A stretch of 64,000 bases of DNA, taken from NCBI GenBank assembly GCA_028571685.1, contig CM053143.1, forward strand, positions 377,001 through 441,000, written 5' to 3'. Each line of letters starts with the position of its first letter. Position 1 is the first letter of the stretch. This stretch comes from Heterohyrax brucei (Eukaryota; Chordata; Mammalia; Hyracoidea; Procaviidae). Under the pieces are notes generated by a model, which made no database searches, was not told where the DNA came from, and saw only the letters and a list, made by a program, of their open reading frames with translations. Positions 55,601 through 64,000 of this stretch are shown piece after piece. A program made the position numbers and the translations under genes.

Positions 55601-56480
55601 ATACTGACCTCTGAGCCCTGCTTTGGTTGTATCCCATGAATTCTGGTAGGAAATGTTTTCATTGTTCTTGGAATCCACAAATTTCTGTATTTCATCCTTG
55701 ATTTCTTCTGTAATCTGTGGCTTTTTGAGCAAGATATTGATCAGTTTTCATGAGTTCCACTTCCTATCTATGTTTTTTCTGCTATTGATTTCGACTTTAA
55801 TGGTTTTGTGATCTGAGAAGATGCTTTGCAGTAATTCAGTGGTACGGATTTTGTTGAGAATTGCTTTATGTCCTAACACATGGTCTATTCTGGAGAATGT
55901 TCCATGTGCACTGGAGAAGAATTTGTAGTTATCTGCTGATGGGTAGAAAGTTCTGTATATGTCGATCAGGTCTAGTTGGCTAATTGTGGCAATAAGGTCT
56001 TCTGTGACTTTATTGAGCTTTTTTCTAGACGATCTGTCCAATGTTGAGAGTGGAGTGTTGAAGTCTCTCATTATTATTGTGGAGTGATCTATCTCATTTT
56101 TGAGTGTAGTCAGTGTTTCTTTAGTATTGTGTGCACAAATATTTAATATTGTTAAGTCCTGCTTGTATATTGAACTATTTACCACTAAATAGTGTCCATC
56201 CTTCTTCATGATGGTGGATTTTACATTAAAATATATTTTATCCAAGATTAGAATTGCCACACCTGCTGTTCTTTGTATATTGTTAGCTTGATATATATTC
56301 TTCCATGCTTTAATTTTCAGTTTGTTCATATCTTTAAGTCTAAGGTGAGTTTCTTGCTAGCAACATATGGACGGGTCATGTCTTTGGCTCCAAGATGCCA
56401 CTCCTTGTCTCTTTACTGGAGTGTTCAGTCCATTCACGTTGAATATAATTATTGATAGGTTTGTGTTTAGTGCTATCATT
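52700..56480 (-). pseudogene. L1 ORF2 (endonuclease, RT, Cys-rich end), broken
   Basis: The endonuclease is in a 193-codon open piece at 55748-56329 (IIMRDFNTPLS, TFSRIDHVLGHKA). An RT N-terminal piece is at 54885-55223 (LGTDGFTAEFYQ). The RT catalytic FADDM lies within 54393-54578 (LFADDMIVH). A C-terminal Cys-rich piece is at 52860-53201 ([19 protein letters not shown]). Stops and shifts separate these, and a 44-bp insertion event at about 54228 adds another break. Not functional. Confidence 0.85.
54216..54271 (-). mobile_element. 32-bp micro-insertion with perfect 12-bp duplication and internal inversion
   Basis: ATAGTAAGAGGT occurs at 54216-54227 and 54260-54271. Between them, TCCTACTCATGGCGACCCTA is a reverse-oriented AfroSINE tail segment, directly joined to GCTTGGCTTGGC, the tail end in the opposite orientation. 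The host is L1 ORF2. Confidence 0.85.
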
Positions 56481-56911
56481 GTGATATGTTTAGTTGTGTG
56501 TTGATGTTTTCTTTGTTGTTCTTGTTATTCTGTTTTGGAACATTCTTCTTTATGAGTTGATTTCTCATCTTTTTCAGGGTTGGTTTTGTGGTTGTTGAGA
56601 CTCCTGCATTACATTTCTTGACTTGATATGCTGCATCTTTACTGTATTTTGCAGCTGTCCCTGTGATCCCCCTGAAAATCTATGCTTAAACCCAATTTTA
56701 ACTACTACAAGTCTTATTAATTTTCTCTGCAGGCTGAAGGACTATAATGACTGTAGCACATCCCTCTTTTTAGTATGATGACATCATAGTTTTCATGAAA
56801 TAATTGCTGAGTCACTTCTTTTAATATTATAGCTTTGACTGAGTTTGGAGCCTTCCCTAACTGAGTAGGTTTCTCAATGATGTGTCCTGTATTTCCTCAT
56901 AAAATAGAAAA

Positions 56912-57838
56912 TTAATGGTTTTGTTCTTCAAAGCCAAGAGCTTCTTTCAGTTTTTTGTATAGCTTTGGCTTGGTTTTTATAAAGTCTCTGAGTTTCTGTT
57001 TATGTGTGAATGTCTTGATTTCATTTTTGTATTTGAAAGACAGTCTTGCAGGATGTATCATTCTTCGTTGGAAGTTCTTCTCCTTCAAGGCTTTGAATGT
57101 ATCATGCCACTGTCTCCGTGCCAGCATTGTTTCTGCTGAGAAAGGAGGTGAAAACCTACAGGTATCCCTCTGCATGTTAGCTTTGCATTGAGTCTTGCTG
57201 TGTTTAAGAGTTTCTGCTTAAGTTTCATTTTGTTAAGCTTGGTTATAATATGTCTTTGAGTCTTTCCTTTGGAATCTATATAGAGTGGCATTTGATATGC
57301 TCTTGGATGTCTATATTCTTTTCTTTCATAATTTCTGGGAAGTTTTCTGTCAACAGCTCAGCCACAATATTCTCTGTGTTCTCAGGTGTCCCACTCTGCT
57401 CACGAACTCCAATTAATTTTAGCTAACCAAGTGCCGTCGAGTCGGAGTGTTCCTTTTGATAGAGTCCCACATGCATCTTGATGCTGCTTCATTCTTCTTG
57501 TTTATTTTTTCTGATTTCTCCTCACAGATGCTGGAGTGAGTAGCTCTGTCTGCCAAGTCAGAAAGTCTGTTTTCCATATGTTGAATTCTGTTTTCTTGGC
57601 TTTGAACTGAATTTTCTATCTCTTTGATTTTGTTCTTGATCTGTTGAATTTCAGTGTACTGGTGTTCCATTAGATCAAACAGCTTGCTTAATTTTTCACT
57701 TTGCTCTGCTCTATTTCATATAAGGTCTAGGAGATCTCTATAAATAATCCTTTTGTACTTGCCCTCTGATCGTTTCAGAAAGGCTTCTTTGTCTGTGAAG
57801 TTCTTTGGATCTTTCTTTTGTAGGCTTTCTGAAGCCAT
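56912..57838 (-). pseudogene. L1 ORF1, broken
   Basis: Start ATG at 57836-57838 (MASESLQKKDPKNFTDKEAF). An early stop arises near 57715-57722. A coiled-coil piece at 57419-57670 (QIKNKIKEIENSVQSQENRI) and a C-terminal piece ending at 56912 (KQKLRDFIKTKPKLYKKLKE) are recognisable. Confidence 0.8.
57425..57445 (-). mobile_element. about 20-bp AfroSINE-tail-like insertion in L1 ORF1
   Basis: ACCAAGTGCCGTCGAGTCGG occurs in an L1 context where no such sequence is expected. The boundaries are uncertain and no duplication is seen. Confidence 0.5.
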
Positions 57839-58805
57839 AGGTGAATTCTTCCTAATAGTCTAGTCCAAAGTTTGTTGCTTTTTGGGCATCTGGAGGTTGT
57901 TTTGTTTCTCCAGTGTTACTTTAATCGGGTTAAAGCTCGGTCTGAAAAGGAAGTTGATCACCAGACACCTCTATATATTCCAGTGACTTAGCTCAGTGGA
58001 AACTCTGGGGTAGAAGGCTCCACCTCCTGATTGGCTAAGATACAGTCCCACTGATAGAGTCGCTGGGGAGCCATCAGCTGACTCTGTAGTGTGAAACAGT
58101 AAAGGCTGGTAGAGAAGCCATCCAGATCCACTGCAGTTATTTCTCTATTGTAAGGTAATAGGTATCTGACAGCTTCCAAAATTAGGCTTTCAGGTGTGCA
58201 AGTCCCTCTTCCCAGCTGGCAAAGTAAGCACCTCCATATCAAAGACTGCTTTACTGCCAGAAAATGCTCTCCAGGCAGCACTGCCTCCCAGCCTGGGAAT
58301 TAGGTCCAGCTGAGGCCTCTTTATAGGAAAATCCACCTCCCAGTGAATCAAAATGGCTTCCTGCACAAGATCCCCCACCTGCCTAAGAAAAGGCTGTTCA
58401 ATGGTGGACATCCAGAGATTCCGAGAGAGAGATCAGAGGTGCCAAGTTGCACAGATTCCAAGGCCAGGCTCTCAAAATGTGGTGACTCTACTCACTGATC
58501 TCATTAGGAGTGCGTCTGAGTCTTGCTGCCAGTCACCTCAGCCCCTCCCACTGGCTAAGACAGAGAAAAAAAGGTCAAAATGTGATTTACCTTCAGTCCA
58601 TGAGAGCTTGGACTCAACAAGGGTGGGGGTCTATGAAAGAGAAGTTTTCTGTTCAGTGGGATGTTGACCAAATAGACAGACCTGTGCTGTGTCCTAGGAC
58701 TCACTAGATGTCCAGAAGGCTCTGTTTAATTATCAGTTCAGGCCTTGGTTTCCAGAGAGATGTAGGGAGATGTGTGTTTAGTCTGTTGTCTGGACTCTGA
58801 CCCCC

Positions 58806-58975
58806 GAGGAAAACTCTTGAAGAGATGGATTGGCACAGTGGCTGCAACAATAGACTTAGGCATAAAAATGATTGGCACAAATTTTGGCACAAGACCAGGC
58901 AGTGTTTTGTTCTGCTGTCCATAGGGTCACTATGAGTCGGAATCCACTTGACAATACCTAACAACAAAGACAAAC
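58806..58975 (+). mobile_element. RTE-clade LINE, 3' end (right piece)
   Basis: GAGATGGATTGGCACAGTGG, then CACAAGACCAGGCAGTGTTT, then CTATGAGTCGGAATCCACTT, then ACCTAACAACAAAGAC. It completes the RTE begun at 50690. Confidence 0.88.
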
Positions 58976-58984
58976 ATTCACTCC

Positions 58985-61900
58985 TGATAGATCTGAACCA
59001 TTAGGGGTTATGTCTGAATTGAGTTGCTGTCTTTTCCTTTGTCTTGAAATAGAGGGCCTGGTAGTACCAAGAGACACCCTAAGGGATCTTCTGCTTTGCA
59101 TACATAGTCTGATTACTTTGTTATGTAATGTCAGTCTGATTTCTTCTTCTTAATCAGAAACAGTCACACCAATGAGCATGGTAACTCCCTTCATTGTCTT
59201 GTTAATCCAGAGACATAGGGAGACCAAACTAGCCAGGTGACAATCTTAGCTTCCAATTCAATGGCATCAGTGATGTGTCTTCAGGTAGGAGTATTACTTC
59301 ATTTGCTACTAAGACTTCTAGATCCTCACAGCATAAGGGTGTGGGGGTGAGAGTGAGAGAGACAGGAAACAAAATTTGTGCCGTTAGGTTATTAGGGATA
59401 ATAATGAGTGGTACTATTCCCATTTCCACCATTTGAATCCTGGACCCATTAATCCTGGTTATGGGAGAAGCAATACCATGTACTGGATGCTGGTGTAGAG
59501 TGTGTATAGCTTCCTAGAGAAGGTTGTCTCAGCACTGCAAATACTGCTACCTATCTGGTATGATAATTGTGTCTTTAGAAGGGTATTCTATTGTTGTATC
59601 CTTCCATCTGCTTCAGGGTGAAGGGCAACATGCTAAAACTAATGAATTCCATGGGTGGGAGCCCATTGCCCCACTTAATTTGCTGTGAATTGGAAGTGAG
59701 TACCTTGATCCAAGGTAGTGCTGTGTGGGGTACTATGAGAGTGAATAATGCATCAATAAGTTGGCTGGTGGTAGTTTTGGCAGAAGCATTGCATGCAGAT
59801 AAAGCAAGTCTATGTCAAGAGTTTCTGTTTTGATAATAAAAAAAACGGTAACTTTCCCAAGATGCCAACATAGTCAGCTCCACCAGGTTGGTGGCTGATT
59901 GCTTTGGTAAATGGTGCCATTTCAGGGACTCAGCATGGGCATCTGCTGCTGGCAGTTGGGCCATTCAGTAGCCATTTGAGCCTTAGTGAGCAGAAGTCTG
60001 CATTGCAGAGCCCATGTATAACTTCCACCCCTGCCACCATTGCCTCATTGTTCATGAGCCCACTGAGCAAGGACATGAATAGTAGGAAGAATATGACTGG
60101 CTTCAACAGAATGTAATATCCTCTGAAATAATTTGTTAAAATCCTCCTCTGGTGATCATTCACATGAGACACAAATATCTTCACTTATTTTACCCATTTA
60201 GAGATGTCTGTCCACACATCTTTTCCCCATAATTCCTTGTGTGTAATTTTCCAATCGTGTTCCTTCCAAGTTCCTGATCATCCAGCCAAACCACTGGCCA
60301 CAGTCCGTGAGTTAGTATACAGTCTCACATCTGGCCATTTTTCCTTTCATGTAAAGTGAATGATGTGTACTCCTTGAAGTTCTGCCTATAAGGAAGATTT
60401 CCCTTTACTGTTGTTCTTTAGAAAGGTCACCAAAAGTGCTACTGCTGTCCATTTCTGAATGGTGCCTGCATGTCCTGTGGAACTATTTGTAAACAAGGCA
60501 TGACCTTTAACTTCCTTCATCAACCGATTGTAAGGAACTCTGACACCTTAGTAGCAGACTGGAAAGTAGACAGTAATGTGACACGAGTGGGGATCCTGAA
60601 CATTTAGGTCACTTCCTCATGCAATGTGTGCTTTCTCTGCTCTGGCCTGGTGTCATATATACCATGTCATGTAATGATGGTGTGCTGCTGTATACGTCCA
60701 CCTTTGCGTTTCTGTAGATTAGAGAGTGCTCATGATAGATATCTTAGGCCTCATGATATCTTGGTGTCTCGTGGTTAAATGTTCAGTTTCTTCTAAGGTG
60801 CAGTAACAGCCAATAGCTGTTTCTCAAAAGCATAGTAGCTACCTGCAGAGAATGACAGGGCTTTTCTCTAAACTCATAAGGTTCTATACTGTCATACATT
60901 AACTGGGTCTTCCAAAGACTCCAAAGAGCATCTGTGTCTACCATTGACACCTCAGGCACCTTGCATCAGCTGGATCATGTGGCCCAAAGGACAGAGTGGT
61001 TTGTGCAGCATCCTGAATCTGTTGCAGAGCCTTCTCTTGTACAAGATCCCACTGAAAACAAGCAGTTTTTAAAGTCATTTGGTAAATAAACTGGAATAGG
61101 AAACTCAAATAATATGTTGTCTACTAAATCTAAATCTAAAGAGAATCACTAGGCATTGCACTTTGTTTTTAAGTATAGGAGGAACTACATGCAATAACTT
61201 ATTCTTCACTTTGGAAGGAGTATCTCAACATGCCCCATCCACTGGACCCCTAGAAATTTTACTGAGGTGCAGGATTCCTGAATTTTTGTGGGATTAATTT
61301 TCCATCTAGTAAAGAAATGTTTTACAGGTAAGTCAGGAGTTATTGGTACTCCCCCCTAGGACCAATCAGTGAATGTAAATGGAGCGGTTTAATATTCTGT
61401 GGAAGGGAAAGGGGATCATAGTTACTGCAGACTAAATTATGACATAGGGCTGGAAAGATAGTGTGACCCTGAGGTAGGATATTGAATGGCGTAATTTTGC
61501 CTGTGCCACCTGACAGCAACTTGCTTTTGTGGATCCTTCAAAATGACAATGGAGAAAAATGACCAAAAAGAAAAAAAAAAAATGACCATTAGCCAGATCA
61601 GCAGCTGCATACCAGCTACCAGGAGTTATATTAATTTGTAGTTGGAGTCACCACAAGGTTAAGTTTTTGGTAATCCACTTTCGTTCTCCAAGACTTACTT
61701 ATTTCTTTGCACAGTCCGAATAGGTAAGTTGAAGGGGGATGTGGTGGGAACCAATATCCCTACATCCTTCGGGTTGTTGATGGTGGCAGTAATGTCTGTG
61801 GTCCCTCCAGGTTTTCAGCAATGCTTTTGATTTTCTGTCTCTCTAGTTTGGGAGCTGTTCTAATTGCTTCCACTTGGCTTCTATCATAATAACCCTGACT

Positions 61901-62910
61901 CCATTTGTCAGAGACCCAGTGTAGGGATTCTGCCAGTTGCTGAGCGTATGTACTCTAATCGTGCATTCCTAAAGCGGGAAAACACTACAGGTTTGTTTTA
62001 GGAACTTAATGGAATTACTGTGAGGGGTGTGTGAGCTAAGACCCCATTTACCACCTGGCCTACATATGCTCCTACTCTCACTGGAGGGCCACATTAACAT
62101 TGTGGGTCTTGTGGAGTTAATTTCTGTTCGGAGCCTGTATCCGGTAATCTCCCCAAAGTCTGATTTTTATTTTTCCCAAATGAAAAGCCATTCATAGAAG
62201 GCTATAAATCCATTTGGGGAGGGCTGGGAGAAAATTTTAAGTCTTTTTCTTTGGCAGTGCATTAGAGTTCTTCCTCAGTGGTACTCAATCTCCTCTTCTG
62301 TCAGGGAGGTTGTAAGTCTTCAAATTTGCTCAAGTTGGAGAACTGATTGAGAGAATGTAGCTATATTCTGGTGATTTCAGTTAGAGTGCTTTTCATTTGA
62401 CCTAGAATTCATCCCCTTGTACAGATCAAGTATATTCTTAGTAGATTTCCTTTCTGTTTCACTGCTAGGAATATCATGAGTAAGTTGCCAACACCACAAA
62501 TCCCTACAAATCTGACTGTTCTGATTAGTACTTTGAGTTGTTTGTTAGGGTAATCATACTCACCCTGTCTGTGCCGATTGGATGTGATCACTTGGTTTTT
62601 ACCACTGATATATCTGACTAACATAAAATAGTAATCATAGCAGTCTTCAAGGATGCTGTATATCCCATTGCAAATTTGTTTCTCAACATTGCAGTAAAAG
62701 GTGTGTCCTCTGGGCACTCCATGTGTGGATCTGTGACTCTCACTTGATAAATCTGTTATAGTCTAACAATTTCCCTATGCCTTAGGGTACCTTTTCTGCA
62801 TTACACTAAGACAGGTCTGGTACTTCAGCTTGATCTAGTATAGGCAACTGTATAATCCATGCTTCAGCAACCCAACAAAATAAAGCAGTAGATCTTTTCC
62901 TGTTTTCTCA
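58985..62910 (-). mobile_element. ERV-L provirus internal region, decayed, with dUTPase-like segment
   Basis: This endogenous retrovirus relic lies opposite to the copy at 28-32 kb. From right to left: a gag-like region (about 62.4-62.9 kb), reverse transcriptase (about 61.0-61.9 kb), RNase H (about 60.18-60.7 kb, with the IFVSHVN motif at its end), integrase (about 59.5-60.1 kb) and a dUTPase-like piece at 59229-59432 (LEVLVANEVILL, LNWKLRLSPG). A dUTPase after integrase is typical of ERV-L. Many stops are present. LTRs are not evident at either end. Confidence 0.72.
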
Positions 62911-62914
62911 AGCT

Positions 62915-63580
62915 GAAACGCTGAATGAAGAATCTATGCTTGGTGGACTTGTAACTGGAAACACAGTCACAGCTTCACGCTGCCCGTCACCACAAATCCA
63001 GATATAGAGATGGTGAGGGATTGTGTTATACTTTATTCAGATGGCTGGTGATCAGAGAAGATGGTGGGTTATCACCCTAAAAACCACTTTACCATCCCAT
63101 CTTGAATCAGAGGGTTTTATAGGAAGGAAGAGGAAGGGTTAGAGACAAAAAAAAAAAGGAGTGTTATCCACATGCTTGGGGTGAAAGTCATTAGTCATGA
63201 AATGGGTCCTCCAGGAACTGTTATGTTATCTACACAGTAGTCTCAGGTATAGGTGAGTAGGGCATGTCATCCAGGAACGGTGGTGTTATCTGGGCAGTGG
63301 TCTGAAATGAAACTCACATTAGTCATTGTAATTTTTTTAATTTGCTGTCAGCCTGAGAGGTGAGGCAAGGATTTTAATCAACATTTTTACAATTATTAAC
63401 CCTTTCAGATTCGTATTGTTAAACTCTTACTGATCAGCTTTATGTTCCTTGCTCCATTATCCCACACAATTAACACTCATTTCCACACAGTCCCTTCATT
63501 TCCGTTTGTCAGTGTTAGACAAATCAAAAAGTTCTTTTGCAGTTTAGCATACCTCCTAGTGGGTCTCAATTCATACTTCA
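62915..63580 (-). mobile_element. solo LTR, class I-like (limits approximate)
   Basis: On the minus strand it starts TGAAGTATGAATTGAGACCC, has TATAAAACCCTCTGATTC at about 63120, and a GAATAAAGTATAACAC polyadenylation signal at about 63030, in U3/R/U5 order. The family is not named. Confidence 0.6.
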
Positions 63581-63581
63581 C

Positions 63582-64000
63582 TGTCATGGATTGAATTGTG
63601 TGCTCCCCAAAATATGTGTAGTAATTTGGCTGGGTCAGCATTCCCTCCATTTTGTGGTTTTCTGATGCTATAAATCCTAATCTCTGCCTGTGGTTAACAG
63701 AGTGGATCAAATTACAGAAGAATAGGGTGGAACTGTAAATCCATTCCCAAGATCACCTGTCTGCTCCATTGTAAAGGGAGTTTCCCTGGAGTGCGGCTTC
63801 CACCACCTTTTATCCTTTCAACCTACGAGAGATAGAAGGAAAGAGAAGCAAGCAGCAAGTTGGGTACCTCATACCACCGAGAAGGCAGCACCAGGAGCAG
63901 AGCACATCCTTCGGACCTGCGGTTCCTGTGCAGAGATGCTCCCTTTGAATTTGGACTCAGCTTACTGAACTGTGATAATTTCTCTTATTGAATGGATCTA
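63582..64000 (+). mobile_element. MaLR-type LTR, cut by the window end
   Basis: It begins TGTCATGGATTGAATTGTG and shares TGGCTGGGTCAGCATTCCC, GGTACCTCATACCACCGAG and GAATTTGGACTCAGC with the other copies of this family at 1.9, 10.6 and 30.8 kb. Confidence 0.82.

Larger units (their letters stand above)
51748..58805 (-). mobile_element. full-length-size L1 (7,058 bp) inserted in an RTE
   Basis: The 3' end with a T-rich start (A-tail reversed) is at 51748. The 3'UTR runs to about 52.7 kb, decayed ORF2 to about 56.48 kb, ORF1 spans 57838-56912 and the 5'UTR ends at 58805 with GGGGGTCAGAG in element sense. GAGGAAGATTCTT (51735-51747) and GAGGAAAACTCTT (58806-58818) form a 13-bp target-site duplication with 2 mismatches. 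The G-rich terminus and the RTE resuming beyond it indicate an insertion that was complete at the 5' end. Confidence 0.88.

Overview
This is mammalian nuclear DNA, and the repeats point to an afrotherian, most likely an elephant. At least fourteen copies of the tRNA-headed AfroSINE family are present, together with RTE-clade (BovB-like) LINEs that share the AfroSINE 3' tail, L1 elements, ERV-L proviruses and MaLR-type LTRs. Hyrax or sirenian cannot be excluded by eye.

The left third (1 to about 21.4 kb) carries the 5' two thirds of one protein-coding gene on the minus strand: MAP9 (microtubule-associated protein 9, also called ASAP). A CpG-island promoter lies at about 21.0-21.45 kb, followed by an untranslated exon 1, exon 2 with the start codon at 20,712-20,714, and coding exons 3-9 down to position 245. 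Every boundary has GT/AG sites and the phases agree from exon to exon, except in exon 5 (11,086-11,250). There, a run of seven A (gene sense) puts the reading frame out by one base. The rest of the gene, encoding the Trp/Lys-rich coiled-coil half, lies beyond the left edge. The introns hold AfroSINEs, MIR and L2 relics, an old L1, two MaLR-type LTRs and a tRNA-Gly-headed SINE.

The right two thirds (21.5-64 kb) is a gene-free nest of transposons. In order: an old L1 broken by a younger L1 3' end (23.3-27.6 kb); an ERV-L provirus in plus orientation with an LTR inserted in its pol region (27.6-32.0 kb); a stack of minus-strand L1s carrying two RTE copies, a twin-primed L1 and two related palindromic mariner elements (32-43.2 kb); degenerate telomere-like tracts, TTAGGG-type on the left and CCCTAA-type on the right (43.4-49.8 kb), interrupted by RTE, L1 and LTR copies; an RTE split by an apparently full-length 7.06-kb L1 (50.7-59.0 kb); a second ERV-L in minus orientation with a dUTPase-like segment (59-62.9 kb); and two LTRs up to the right edge.

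I see no new protein-coding system. The most interesting items are the exon 5 frameshift, the uORFs and X-box at the MAP9 5' end, the palindromic mariner subfamily, the 30-50-bp SINE-tail micro-insertions (two with perfect target-site duplications), and the inverted arrangement of telomere-like tracts.
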